NCBI RefSeq assembly: GCF_004521915.1
Contig: NZ_SDKD01000006.1
Coordinates: 185,800-249,799 of the forward strand
Direction of reading: 5' to 3'
DNA length: 64,000 nucleotides
Origin: Brevibacillus migulae
GTDB lineage: Bacteria; Bacillota; Bacilli; Brevibacillales; Brevibacillaceae
Positions 42,213-50,574 of this stretch are shown here, piece by piece (position 1 is the stretch's first letter; each line of letters starts with the position of its first letter). A model generated the notes under the pieces. It was not told the DNA's origin and ran no database searches. It worked only from the letters and a program-made list of their open reading frames with translations. The translations under genes and the position numbers were made by a program.

Positions 42213-43469
42213 TTAGACAGTGTTTTTCCATCCGATGATCTTCTCGAGATCGTCTACTTGCTTGGGAATCTGCGAAGACAAAATTTCAAACCCGTTCTCG
42301 GTTACGAGCACATCATCCTCTATCCTGATCCCGATCGACTCTTCCTCCATATACAAGCCCGGCTCCACGGTAATGACCATACCCGGCTTCAAGGCTGCGG
42401 CACGCTCTCCAATATCATGCGTATCCAGTCCAAGGTGATGCGCAACCCCATGATAATAATACTTTGCCAGCTCGGTGTCGTCTTGGATGAGCCCAAGCTC
42501 CTTCAAACCATCGGCCAATACGCGCTTTGTAATGTTATTCAATTCCTGCAAAGTAACTCCTGGCCGGACTGCCTCTATTGTCTTGGTCTCTGCTTCCAGC
42601 ACGAGGTTGTAAATCTGTTTCTGCCGCTCCGTAAACTTGCCGTTGACCGGAAAGGTTCTGGTGATGTCCGAGGCATAATAATTAGAGCTCATCCCCAGAT
42701 CGATCAGCACCAACTGACCATCCTCGATCTTCTGGTTATTGGAGGAATAATGCAAAACAGTAGCGTTTCTCCCCCCTGCGACGATCGGGATATACGGCAG
42801 TTCCCGAATGCCGTGGGATTTTGCCACAAAATCCAGATGGGCTTCCAATTCGTATTCCATGACCCCCGGGCTTGTATGCTCCCAAATACGGCGCAATGCT
42901 TCATCCGTGATCTCGATGGCCTTTTTAATTTCTTCGACTTCGGCTGGAGATTTGACCATCCGCAGTTCTTTCAGCCAAGGACCTGCATCGTGCACAGTTG
43001 CCGTCCGATACTTGCTTTGCACCCGCTCTGCAAATTGTTCCGCTAAAGACGTCTCATCATCCCACGCGTAACGATACAAATCCAGATACACGTTGGCTTG
43101 GCCGTCAGCCGCTCGTACCGAAGCCCCAAAAGCATCGAGCCATTCATCTAAGAATGCATAATGGCCAATCCCCGACAGTTCCTTGGCTTCTTCCGCAGTG
43201 ATCACAGCTCCCGTCCACTTTGCAGCCACCTCGTTGGGACGCTCCAAAAACAGCGTTTCTGTGGCGGCATCCGCCTTTTTGCTGATCATCAGGACAAGAT
43301 TCGGATTCGCTATTCCGGTCAGATAATAAAAGTTTCGATTCGGGGAAAACGGGTATTTCTCGTCATGGGTTCGCGTTTTCTCATGTCCCGAAAAGAGGAT
43401 CAAAATCGATTGATCCGGCATTTTCTCCATGATCTGCTGGCGACGGCTCATGATCTCTTGTACATTCAT
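42213..43469 (-). CDS. Aminopeptidase P / Xaa-Pro peptidase (M24B family)
   Basis: Metallo-aminopeptidase cleaving X-Pro N-termini in the cytoplasm. The N-terminal creatinase-like domain (MSRRQQIMEKMPDQSILILFSG, SPNRNFYYLTGI) covers about 1-165. The pita-bread catalytic domain has the dinuclear metal ligands in LIDLGMSSNYYASDITRTF, HHLGLDTHD, TVEPGLY and GIRIEDDVLVTENG. About 418 residues from the ATG at 43469 (RBS AAAGGAGTG). The ORF runs further upstream without an RBS. Single gene. Confidence 0.92.
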   Translation of the reverse strand: MNVQEIMSRRQQIMEKMPDQSILILFSGHEKTRTHDEKYPFSPNRNFYYLTGIANPNLVLMISKKADAATETLFLERPNEVAAKWTGAVITAEEAKELSGIGHYAFLDEWLDAFGASVRAADGQANVYLDLYRYAWDDETSLAEQFAERVQSKYRTATVHDAGPWLKELRMVKSPAEVEEIKKAIEITDEALRRIWEHTSPGVMEYELEAHLDFVAKSHGIRELPYIPIVAGGRNATVLHYSSNNQKIEDGQLVLIDLGMSSNYYASDITRTFPVNGKFTERQKQIYNLVLEAETKTIEAVRPGVTLQELNNITKRVLADGLKELGLIQDDTELAKYYYHGVAHHLGLDTHDIGERAAALKPGMVITVEPGLYMEEESIGIRIEDDVLVTENGFEILSSQIPKQVDDLEKIIGWKNTV

Positions 43470-43647
43470 TCCTTTCACTCCTTTTCCTTTCAAATGAAGC
43501 TTACTCCCATCATACACCTTCTCATGGCGGGTTAGCGCGAAATCATACCCAAAAATTTTCCAGCAGCGCATTTTCCGTGATGGACTTGAAAGAAGCTCGC
43601 CACTTCTCTACTATGGGAATACAACGTTTTAGCGAAGGAGAAGCCTC

Positions 43648-43953
43648 GTGAGCAAAAAAGAAATGGAAGAACAAATCATCCAAAGCTACCAGCGCGATGA
43701 AGGCATGATGATCCTGATCTTTGCCCAATGGTGCGTCAATCATGGTCTCGATGCAGCGGAACTTTACCATCGCGCTTATCCCCGGCAAGGCGAGAACCCG
43801 CTCTTGAAGCAAATGATGGACAATACCGTACCCAGGGAGGAGTCTGAGGAGATACCGGATTCCACCCTGCTGCATGTTCTTGCATTGTTTGGCAATGACG
43901 ATTTGGCCTTTGTCGTGCAAGAAGAGATCGATAAAAGAAAGTCCTCCACCTAA
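43648..43953 (+). CDS. Small cytoplasmic protein of unknown function
   Basis: 101 residues from a GTG at 43648, preceded by AAGGAGAAG. Mainly helical and acidic (EEQIIQSYQRDEGMMILIFAQWCVNHGLDAAELYHRAYP). No signal peptide or membrane helix, and no family recognised. Divergent from the aminopeptidase gene, with 178 bases between the two starts. Its stop codon is contained in the following terminator. Confidence 0.68.
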   Translation: MSKKEMEEQIIQSYQRDEGMMILIFAQWCVNHGLDAAELYHRAYPRQGENPLLKQMMDNTVPREESEEIPDSTLLHVLALFGNDDLAFVVQEEIDKRKSST

Positions 43954-43977
43954 AAAGATGGAGGACTTCGCTTTTTT
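43939..43977 (+). terminator. Terminator overlapping the stop of the 101-residue gene
   Basis: AAGTCCTCCA / TGGAGGACTT 10-bp perfect stem, then CGCTTTTTT. The stop codon lies in the loop. Confidence 0.85.
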
Positions 43978-44977
43978 ATGAAAAGGCCTCAGCCAAAAGC
44001 TGATACGATCTGATTCGCGCTTCAAAATCATGGGTCATCGAGACGATCATGAATTCGGTGGTGTGATAGTCTTTGCTCATCTGCAAAATGCGATCGCGGA
44101 CTTGCTCCTTGCTGCCCACGATCATCCGCTTCCGATTTTCGGATATCCGGAAACGGTCATAATCGGTATACGGGTAGGACAGCGCCCTTTCTACTGAAGG
44201 CACGCCTTCGGTCCGGCCGCCTTTTTCCAGGAGCAGGAGGGACAGATCCAGGCTGGAAGCCAACCGATTTGCCTCCTCTTCCGTCTCTGCGCAAATGGCA
44301 AACACCGCCACCATGGAACGGGGTTTGTTTCCGAAAAAGGACGGGCGGAAATGCTTTTGATACCAGCGCATGGCCTCTGTCCCCCCGTAGCCATTGATGA
44401 AATGGGCAAAAGCGAAAGCTCCCCCGGTTTGAGCAGCCAAGCGTGCGCTTTCATCACTGGAACCGAGCAGCCACAGCTCTGGTGCGGTCGGAATCACGGG
44501 TGTGGCTTTCAACCCTGCATAAGGATGTCTTTCATCCACGGCATCGTGCAGGTACGAGATCAGGTCAAGAATCTGCAGCGGATAGCGATCGACCCCGTTA
44601 TCAACCTTCCCCTCCTGCAGCGCCCGGGTAGCGAGCGGCATCCCACCTGGTGCCCGGCCTATGCCCAAATCAATGCGGTTGGGGTAGAGAGCCTCCAGCA
44701 CGCGAAAATTCTCCGCTACCTTATATGAACTGTAATGCGGGAGCATCACGCCGCCCGATCCTACGCGAATCTTCGTTGTTTTCGCTGCTACATGGGAAAT
44801 CAGCACTTCCGGACTGGACCCGGCCAGGCTGGTTGTAAAATGATGTTCCGAGACCCAAAAGCGCTGATAGCCCAACCGTTCGAGTTCCTGCGCCAATCGT
44901 GCCGTTTGCGCCAAAGCTTCGCTAGCCGTACTCCCCTCCGGAATGGGGGATTGGTCTAATGCGCTAAGCGTAATCAT
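43976..44977 (-). CDS. LLM-class flavin-dependent oxidoreductase (luciferase-like)
   Basis: 333 residues of the bacterial luciferase-like monooxygenase family, MsnO8/YceB subgroup. Typical features: SALDQSPIPEGSTASEAL at the start, YQRFWVSEHHFTTSLAGSSPEVLI (flavin and substrate pocket), VGSGGVMLPHYSSYKVAENFRVLEALYPNRIDLGIGRAPGG, and WLLGSSDESARLAA. These FMN-dependent enzymes oxidise various small molecules; the substrate is unknown. The ATG at 44977 has a moderate RBS (GAGGAGT). Confidence 0.9.
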   Translation of the reverse strand: MITLSALDQSPIPEGSTASEALAQTARLAQELERLGYQRFWVSEHHFTTSLAGSSPEVLISHVAAKTTKIRVGSGGVMLPHYSSYKVAENFRVLEALYPNRIDLGIGRAPGGMPLATRALQEGKVDNGVDRYPLQILDLISYLHDAVDERHPYAGLKATPVIPTAPELWLLGSSDESARLAAQTGGAFAFAHFINGYGGTEAMRWYQKHFRPSFFGNKPRSMVAVFAICAETEEEANRLASSLDLSLLLLEKGGRTEGVPSVERALSYPYTDYDRFRISENRKRMIVGSKEQVRDRILQMSKDYHTTEFMIVSMTHDFEARIRSYQLLAEAFS

Positions 44978-45142
44978 GATGGTTCACTCCTCTTCTCTCT
45001 GTCAAGCACTCGGAATACGTGTCAGTCATGCGATAGCTTCCGAACCAACATGGCTGTTAGCTCTAATCTACGCCTTTTTCAATGTCCGAATCAAGAGATC
45101 CAGCACATTCCAGACCCTTCCCGGACACTTTGCCAGAAAACG

Positions 45143-45171
45143 AAAAAGGCCACCCATTCAGGTGGCCTTTT
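45143..45171 (-). terminator. Terminator of the TerC-family gene
   Basis: On the minus strand GGCCACC / GGGTGGCC stem with a 5-base loop and a TTTTTCG tail. Confidence 0.8.
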
Positions 45172-45181
45172 GCCTTGATGA

Positions 45182-45886
45182 TTATGCGTTTTTGCGAAGC
45201 TCAGCGGAATCCGCGCTGTCTTCTTCATGTTTGCCATGACGAGCTGCAAGCCATTTGCCGATGATGACAACAAGTACAGCCAGTCCAATCGGAAAGGCGA
45301 TTTCAAACCCGTGCCACAGATGCTCGATATAGGAGCCGACAATCTTATCTCCCATGATCATTTCTCCCGCTGTATATCCCAGGAGAGCTGCACCCAACAG
45401 GACGATGATTGGAAAGCGCTGCATGATTTTCATGAGCAGTTGACTGCCCCAGATGATCAGCGGGATGCTGACGGCTAGTCCAATGAGGATTAAGGTTAAA
45501 TCTCCATTGGCCGCACCGGCTACTGCTACCACATTGTCCAGACTCATGACCAAATCAGCGATAATGATCGTTTTGATGGCTTCCCGAATGCTGGAGCCTC
45601 CCGTGATATTGTCGCCTTCCTCTTCTCCGGCCAACAGCTTCACCGCGATCCACAATAGCAGCAATCCCCCCAGTGTTTCCACCAGCGGCACCTTGAGCAG
45701 CCAAACCGCGACAAACGTGAGAATGACCCGCAAAGCGATGGCTCCGAAGCTCCCCCAAAAGACAGCTTTCTTTTGCACTTCAGGCTTCAAGTTCCGACAA
45801 GCTAATGCGATGACGACCGCATTATCTCCACTAAGCACGATATTAACCAAAATAATCTTAGATAAATCCAATAACCATTCTGCCAT
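45182..45886 (-). CDS. TerC-family membrane protein (YjbE/YkoY type)
   Basis: Seven-helix membrane protein of 234 residues. The paired acidic intramembrane motifs of TerC proteins are intact: LVNIVLSGDNAVVIALACRNL and IADLVMSLDNVVAVAGAANGD. B. subtilis relatives export manganese and help metallate secreted enzymes. The C-terminus is a charged tail (HGKHEEDSADSAELRKNA). No yybP-ykoY-type manganese riboswitch is evident in the 100 bases upstream, where instead TTGACG and CAATAT suggest a normal promoter. Confidence 0.88.
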   Translation of the reverse strand: MAEWLLDLSKIILVNIVLSGDNAVVIALACRNLKPEVQKKAVFWGSFGAIALRVILTFVAVWLLKVPLVETLGGLLLLWIAVKLLAGEEEGDNITGGSSIREAIKTIIIADLVMSLDNVVAVAGAANGDLTLILIGLAVSIPLIIWGSQLLMKIMQRFPIIVLLGAALLGYTAGEMIMGDKIVGSYIEHLWHGFEIAFPIGLAVLVVIIGKWLAARHGKHEEDSADSAELRKNA

Positions 45887-45929
45887 GTGCCTCTCTCCAA
45901 TTTGTTAAAAAGTCTACACTATCAACCTG

Positions 45930-45958
45930 ATATTGTCAGAATGCCACCCAAACGTCAA
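45930..45958 (-). promoter_or_regulatory. Possible promoter of the TerC-family gene
   Basis: TTGACG (45953-45958), 17-base spacer, CAATAT (45930-45935) on the minus strand, 44 bases before the start codon. Confidence 0.4.
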
Positions 45959-45985
45959 TGGTAACAATTTTCAGCATTGGAAAAA

Positions 45986-46029
45986 TCAAAAAAAGCGAAA
46001 AGCACTGAAACCGAGGTTCAGCGCTTTTC
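45986..46029 (-). terminator. Terminator of the exporter/nitroreductase operon
   Basis: GAAAAGCGCTGAA / TTCAGTGCTTTTC stem on the minus strand, followed by GCTTTTTTT. Confidence 0.85.
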
Positions 46030-46051
46030 AAAGGTGACCAAGCGTTTTCGA

Positions 46052-46690
46052 TTAGAAACCTTCTTTGATTACCACTTTTTCGAGAGGGAAGCGTCCAGTC
46101 GCATGAGCAGGAGTAGCCGCTTTGCCCAGGCTGATCATCATGACCGGGTAGTAACGGCTAGGAATGTTGAACTCTTTCACCAGCGCTTCCCGATCGATGC
46201 CGCCCATTGGTACGGTATCATATCCTTTTGCTTTTGCCGCAAGCATCAGCTGCATGGCTGCCAACGCTGCGTTGGTATGTGCTTCTTTCATTGCCAACTC
46301 AGGATTGCCGGTATAGGCGGCTTTTACATTCCCCTGCAGCGTGTCGTACGCCTGCTGCGGGATGGCTCCCGCCTTGAGGGCTGGACCGTACACCTCTTCA
46401 AACACCTTGTCTGCCTCCAGGTCTCCCAGGACAACAATCACCGCGGAGCAGTCTACGACTTGCTGTTGGTTGTAGGCGATCGGCAGCAGACGCTCTTTGT
46501 TTTTCTGATCTTGGAAAACCAAAAAGCGCCAATGCTGCAGGTTCCAGGAGGACGGTGCTGTCGCAGCCAGCTCCAGAATCTCATTCAGATCTGCTTCGGG
46601 GATCGTTACGCCCGGTTGGTATTTTCGTACAGAATGGCGGCTGCGCATGGCTTCATCAGTAGCCAGCATGGTCTTTGCATTTGTCGTCAT
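46052..46690 (-). CDS. Nitroreductase-family NAD(P)H oxidoreductase
   Basis: FMN-dependent nitroreductase fold of 212 residues (NfnB/YodC-like). FMN contacts: RSRHSVRKYQPG at the start, ATAPSSWNLQHWRFLVFQD and the C-terminal MGGIDREALVKEFNIPSRYYPVMMISLGKA. Such enzymes reduce quinones or nitroaromatics. The ATG at 46690 follows AAAGG. It starts 35 bases after the ABC permease stop, with no terminator between, so it is the last gene of the TetR-HlyD-permease operon and may be induced with the exporter. Confidence 0.9.
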   Translation of the reverse strand: MTTNAKTMLATDEAMRSRHSVRKYQPGVTIPEADLNEILELAATAPSSWNLQHWRFLVFQDQKNKERLLPIAYNQQQVVDCSAVIVVLGDLEADKVFEEVYGPALKAGAIPQQAYDTLQGNVKAAYTGNPELAMKEAHTNAALAAMQLMLAAKAKGYDTVPMGGIDREALVKEFNIPSRYYPVMMISLGKAATPAHATGRFPLEKVVIKEGF

Positions 46691-46725
46691 GATAATCAAC
46701 CTTTCTATATGGAAATTGGAATGGG

Positions 46726-47919
46726 TTATACCGTTGGTGTTTCTTGAAGCGCAGCAGATGCGTTCAACTCAGGTCCTTCTGCTGTCGCAGCTTGCTTTGC
46801 CTGTTTTGCTTCACGCAGCATCAAGAGAAACAGCAGGCCGATAAACACGGCGGCAAGCACGAGAAATGCGCCGATTTCCGCACCAAAGTACTTCAGCTCT
46901 CCTCCGCGCAGGCCCATGCCCCGCACAAAGCGGAAGAACCAGGAGGCTGGCAGTATGTTGCTGAACAGCTGTACAGAGGATGGAAACAGGGCCAAAGGCG
47001 CCATGATTCCCGACAGCATGAACGTCGGCATAATCACAGCCGTCATCCGCGGAGCCGTAGCTTGCGGTGTCTTCGCCGTCCATCCCACCAGCATGCCCAG
47101 CCATCCGCTGGTCATAAAAAAGAGCAAAACGGGAAGCAAAAATTCGATGGCGCTGCCGACAAAGCGGAAACCGCCTACCTGCTTGAGCAGGCCAATTGCC
47201 AGGAAGTTGGCTGCACTCGTCGCGATCACATAGGGCATGATGCGCAGCAAGAGACCAAACGGCTTTTGGAGTTCCTGCTGAAGCCGGCCTTCCTGCCTGA
47301 GCCGTGGCACGATCTGTGCGCTTGTGCCCAGCAAGCTGCTGAAGCAGACGATCGTGACATAGCCGATGACCATGAGATTAATATTGTCATTCGTAGGGTT
47401 AAATAATAAGCGCTGCTGCAGGGACAAGTTGGTCAAGGTAGCAGCCACCTGATCGTCATTCATCCCCATCGCCCGAAGTCGACCGACCGTGGGGGAAGTC
47501 ATGTTTTCTGTCGTAAGGACTTCAGAAATCGCATTGCGTATATTGCCGTTTGCCGCAGGAATACTATTATCGATAAAGAAGCCGATATTGCTTTGCTTGC
47601 CGAGATAGCGATTTTGCTCGAGTCCGGCCGGCAAAAAAAGGACAGCCAGATTCTTCTCGTTGTACAGCAGCTCCTCCGGTTTCACCGCCTGATGGTAGAC
47701 ATTCGTCACATGCATGTACTGGGAAGCATTGATTTTATCGATCAGCTGCTTGCTGTACAAGCTGTTGTCTTCATCGATGACTGCCACATTGCTCTCGTTG
47801 ATCTGATTTTTGCTGAACAGAAATCCGAACACGACAGCGACAACCAAGGGAACGATGATCGCTGTGATCGCATACTTCCCGCTGGTCATGCGACTCCATT
47901 CTTCACGGAAAGCGCTCAC
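46726..47919 (-). CDS. ABC-2 type permease of an exporter
   Basis: 397 residues. A first helix (SGKYAITAIIVPLVVAVVFGFLFS), a large extracytoplasmic domain (about 40-170) with the YhgE/Pip-like phrases VAVIDEDNSLYSKQLIDKINAS, then five or six helices. The overall layout is that of ABC-2/DrrB permeases used in drug or polymer export. It overlaps the upstream HlyD-type gene by 4 bases. No ATP-binding subunit gene is present in the operon, so either an ATPase is supplied from elsewhere or the pair works without one. Confidence 0.85.
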   Translation of the reverse strand: MSAFREEWSRMTSGKYAITAIIVPLVVAVVFGFLFSKNQINESNVAVIDEDNSLYSKQLIDKINASQYMHVTNVYHQAVKPEELLYNEKNLAVLFLPAGLEQNRYLGKQSNIGFFIDNSIPAANGNIRNAISEVLTTENMTSPTVGRLRAMGMNDDQVAATLTNLSLQQRLLFNPTNDNINLMVIGYVTIVCFSSLLGTSAQIVPRLRQEGRLQQELQKPFGLLLRIMPYVIATSAANFLAIGLLKQVGGFRFVGSAIEFLLPVLLFFMTSGWLGMLVGWTAKTPQATAPRMTAVIMPTFMLSGIMAPLALFPSSVQLFSNILPASWFFRFVRGMGLRGGELKYFGAEIGAFLVLAAVFIGLLFLLMLREAKQAKQAATAEGPELNASAALQETPTV

Positions 47920-49088
47920 TGTACATTCACCTCAATGGTCATACCCGGCAGAATCGCTTCGTCATTGCGGTCGATGTAGACGCGTACCTGGAACGAGCTC
48001 AGGTCGGACTGCCCTTTTTCCCGGCTCATCCGGAGGCTGGCGAATTGCGGCGCCACGGTAATGAAGCGCACCTCACCGGTAATGTCCTTATTCAACGCGA
48101 TCAGATGGCCTGTCGCAGGTTTTCCCACTTTAAACTGGTTCACCTGCAGCTCGTTTACGTAGAAGTCATAATACAGCTTGTCGGTTTCCAGGATGACTAC
48201 CGGTGTGCCTGCTGACACATTCTCGCCTTGCTTCGGAACCACACGCACTACTTTTCCGTCTGTCGGTGCGACCAGGGTCAAGCGGCTTTTCTGAACCTGC
48301 AAGGACTGCAGCTGGATTTGCAGCGCCTGTCTTTGCTCCTTCAACAGCTCGACTCCGATCGCACTGTTGTTCAGATCATCTTTTGCTTGCAGCGCCTGAT
48401 CTACGCCAAGCTGAGCCTTCGCCGTATTGATTTTTGCCTGGTCTTTATCCTGTACTTGCGCCCCTGTTTTCAACTGCTCCAGCACCTTTTGCTGCTGCTT
48501 CCAGGCGCTCTCCGCCGTGGTCAGCTGGGTCTGTGCGTTGTCCAGAGCCGCTTTGGAAATGGCGCCGCTGGAAAAAAGCGATTGAGAGCGATCGTAGTTG
48601 AGCTTCGCATTGCGGTACGTTTCCTCCGCAGATTTGACGGCGTATTCCTGGCGCTCCAGCTCTTCATGGCGCGCTCCTTGCAACACCTTGCTTTCTGCAG
48701 TCGCCGCGAGATTGACACCCAATTGCGCTTGTTCCACCTGCGTGGCCACTTTTTTCTGCCCCACGCGAATCGCGTCTTCTGATTTTTTAATATTGATATC
48801 CATCGCGTGGATGTCTGACTGAAGCTTGGCAATTTGCAGGTTCAAGTCGGTCGGATCCAGCATCATGAGGACATCGCCCTTTTTCACGTGCTTCTCTTCT
48901 TCGACATTGACATTGATGACTTTCCCGCTCACACCTTGGAAGGAGACGTTGACCTGCTCTGCTGTCAATATGCTTCCTTTTTCCTCGGTTGCAGCGGATA
49001 CCGCGTCGCTCCCGTTTTTGATCAAGAGGAACCCGCCAAGCCCAAGAGCTGCGACAAGAATTCCACCGATGATTACATTCCGTTTCAC
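47916..49088 (-). CDS. HlyD-family efflux adaptor protein
   Basis: Membrane fusion protein of about 390 residues: an N-terminal anchor (about 5-22), a lipoyl/barrel-sandwich half (GVSGKVINVNVEEEKHVKKGDVLMMLDP), a long coiled-coil hairpin (about 90-245, rich in Gln, Ala and Leu), the second lipoyl half (LVAPTDGKVVRVVPKQGENVSAGTP) and a beta-barrel end. It links an inner-membrane exporter to the cell exterior. The start is a GTG at 49088, 8 bases after GTGGAGG; the upstream ATG contains that RBS. A palindromic operator lies 60 bases upstream. Translation is coupled to the permease gene. Confidence 0.88.
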   Translation of the reverse strand: MKRNVIIGGILVAALGLGGFLLIKNGSDAVSAATEEKGSILTAEQVNVSFQGVSGKVINVNVEEEKHVKKGDVLMMLDPTDLNLQIAKLQSDIHAMDINIKKSEDAIRVGQKKVATQVEQAQLGVNLAATAESKVLQGARHEELERQEYAVKSAEETYRNAKLNYDRSQSLFSSGAISKAALDNAQTQLTTAESAWKQQQKVLEQLKTGAQVQDKDQAKINTAKAQLGVDQALQAKDDLNNSAIGVELLKEQRQALQIQLQSLQVQKSRLTLVAPTDGKVVRVVPKQGENVSAGTPVVILETDKLYYDFYVNELQVNQFKVGKPATGHLIALNKDITGEVRFITVAPQFASLRMSREKGQSDLSSFQVRVYIDRNDEAILPGMTIEVNVQ

Positions 49089-49147
49089 AAGTTCATCCTC
49101 CACTACCATTGTTCAATATGATGTTCCCTGCTTCTTGTGAGAGGAGC

Positions 49148-49165
49148 TTACTTACTAGTAAGTAA
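49148..49165. promoter_or_regulatory. TetR operator 1, upstream of the HlyD gene
   Basis: TTACTTACTAGTAAGTAA is a perfect 18-bp palindrome between the TetR stop (49190) and the HlyD start. It shares ACTTACTAGT with the site at the TetR promoter. Confidence 0.7.
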
Positions 49166-49189
49166 AGAAGCATAAAAAAGAGTAAAAAA

Positions 49190-49768
49190 TCATTGCGATT
49201 GAAGAAGCAAATCTTTAAGCTGGTTGAACATTTTCGGTGCAAGATCATTACCCATTACCCGTTTATATTGCAGAGCACCTTTTACACAGGATAGGAAAAT
49301 AGCGGCAACGGCCACTGGATCGACGGTCTCCTTGAGCAAGCCTTTTGCCTTTGCTTCCTGGAACAGGTCGATCATATACGTCAGCTCCATCCGGCTCAGC
49401 GAAGCCAGCTTTTCCTGAAGATGTGCCGGCAACGATTCATAATCTTTTTGCAACGCTGAAATGAGGCAGATTTCATTTTCTTTAATCCGTTCTGCTTTTT
49501 TTGTGACATAAAAATGCAGCTTCTTCTCTAGATCTACATAAGTATGAGTCATGGTATAAAACATATCTTTGAGCTGCTGTTCCAGCCGGTTGCAGACGGC
49601 GATACCCAAGTCCTCCTTTTTTTCAAAGTGGTAATGAATGCTTGCTTTGGTGACCCCCAGCTTTTTGGCCAGATCATCATAGCTGAAAGCCACATATCCT
49701 TTTTCTTGAATGAGATGCAGTGTCAGGTCGATGATTTGTGACTTGCGGTCTTCTTTTCGATTTTCCAT
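49190..49768 (-). CDS. TetR-family repressor of the exporter operon
   Basis: 192 residues. Helix-turn-helix near residues 27-50 (AFSYDDLAKKLGVTKASIHYHFEKKEDL), followed by a C-terminal TetR_C-like effector domain. It precedes the HlyD and permease genes on the same strand. One palindromic site fills the spacer of its own promoter and another lies before the HlyD gene, so it very likely represses both units until a ligand binds. Confidence 0.92.
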   Translation of the reverse strand: MENRKEDRKSQIIDLTLHLIQEKGYVAFSYDDLAKKLGVTKASIHYHFEKKEDLGIAVCNRLEQQLKDMFYTMTHTYVDLEKKLHFYVTKKAERIKENEICLISALQKDYESLPAHLQEKLASLSRMELTYMIDLFQEAKAKGLLKETVDPVAVAAIFLSCVKGALQYKRVMGNDLAPKMFNQLKDLLLQSQ

Positions 49769-49775
49769 GTTTTAC

Positions 49776-49804
49776 ACTTTAACTTACTAGTTGGTAAGTG
49801 TCAA
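49776..49804 (-). promoter_or_regulatory. tetR promoter with operator 2 in the spacer
   Basis: Perfect TTGACA (49799-49804), 17-base spacer, TAAAGT (49776-49781). The spacer is CTTACCAACTAGTAAGT, with ACTTAC / GTAAGT arms, so repressor binding would cover the polymerase site (operator 49782-49799). Confidence 0.7.
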
Positions 49805-49826
49805 TTGTTGGATATGCTTTCATTAG

Positions 49827-49860
49827 AAAAAACTTGGCTGCGCCAAGTCTTTGGCGGAGC
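49827..49860. repeat. REP-like short palindromic repeat, copy A
   Basis: CTTGGC-TGC-GCCAAG hairpin followed by TCTTTGGCGGAGC, which can pair alternatively with GCTGCGCCAA. Related copies lie at 50539-50574 and 52320-52353. It is followed by a 14-bp hairpin GTCGATGAGAATTT / AAATTCTTATCGAC (49875-49905). Confidence 0.65.
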
Positions 49861-49907
49861 TTAGTTGCTCTTATGTCGATGAGAATTTTATAAATTCTTA
49901 TCGACCG

Positions 49908-49951
49908 AAAAAAACCTCCTGCCGAGTGTGATCCCCCAGCAAGAGGTTTTC
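49908..49951 (-). terminator. Terminator of the RDD-family gene
   Basis: On the minus strand AAACCTCTTGCTG / CGGCAGGAGGTTT stem followed by TTTTT. Confidence 0.8.
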
Positions 49952-49964
49952 CAAACGTTTTTCC

Positions 49965-50366
49965 TTATCCTTTTACTACGTACGTTCCAACGATCTTGTC
50001 ATGAAGACCTTGCTTATTCTCTGTAAAAGCAACCATGATGTACCCGATGTACAGGATGATGCCAGACAAAATTTTGGAGAAGAAACGGCCAAACGCGCGA
50101 CCTAAGCCAATGCGCTCACCTTGCTCGTCAACCACTCTGAGGCCGAGCCATTTTTTCCCGAGCGATCCTTGGTAGCTGGAGCTTTCCATCAATGGGAAGT
50201 ACAGGATCGAAGCGATGTACGCGATCCATACCAAGCTCTCGTGAACCAGTGTCAAAATAAGCGTTAAAACGTAAATAAGAACTGCATCAATCAAATAAGC
50301 GCCAACACGAATCCAGAATCCTGCGTAATTGCCCAACGCAGCTTGGGTTGGAAAATTTTGATTCAT
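49965..50366 (-). CDS. RDD-family membrane protein
   Basis: 133 residues with three helices and the RDD signature: FWIRVGAYLIDAVLIYVLTLI (Arg-Asp pattern in helix 1), then SSSYQGSLGKKWLGLRVVDEQGERIGLGRAFGRFF. RDD proteins are widespread, some acting as sodium/proton antiporters, but most are uncharacterised. The ATG at 50366 has a weak RBS (GCGAGGTTTG). Single gene between its terminator and a 208-base region upstream that holds three 10-bp tandem repeats and REP-like copy B. Confidence 0.88.
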   Translation of the reverse strand: MNQNFPTQAALGNYAGFWIRVGAYLIDAVLIYVLTLILTLVHESLVWIAYIASILYFPLMESSSYQGSLGKKWLGLRVVDEQGERIGLGRAFGRFFSKILSGIILYIGYIMVAFTENKQGLHDKIVGTYVVKG

Positions 50367-50494
50367 CCCACAAACCTCGCTTTTTCATCATTTTTGAAAA
50401 GAGATAATTGCCTGTATTAGAAAATTTTAGTACTAAATCGTCAAATCCGTCAATCTTTCGACGGTCCTATGCTAATAGACCCATGAATTTTACT

Positions 50495-50524
50495 CCGATT
50501 TACGCCGATTTATGCCGATGTATG
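50495..50524. repeat. Three 10-bp tandem repeats
   Basis: CCGATTTACG, CCGATTTATG, CCGATGTATG in direct succession, one helical turn each, between the RDD gene start and the secreted-protein stop. Confidence 0.55.
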
Positions 50525-50538
50525 GTGAGCTGTGTCGG

Positions 50539-50574
50539 AAAAAAGCTTGGCTACGCCAAGTTTTTGACGTAGCC
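50539..50574. repeat. REP-like short palindromic repeat, copy B
   Basis: CTTGGC-TAC-GCCAAG hairpin; GGCTACG also pairs with CGTAGCC 12 bases further on. It ends directly at the stop codon of the 544-residue secreted protein gene and may act as its transcript end. Confidence 0.65.

Noticed and set aside
45887..45985. yybP-ykoY manganese riboswitch upstream of the TerC-family gene
   Set aside because: The short leader lacks the two conserved loops of this riboswitch; a plain promoter explains it.
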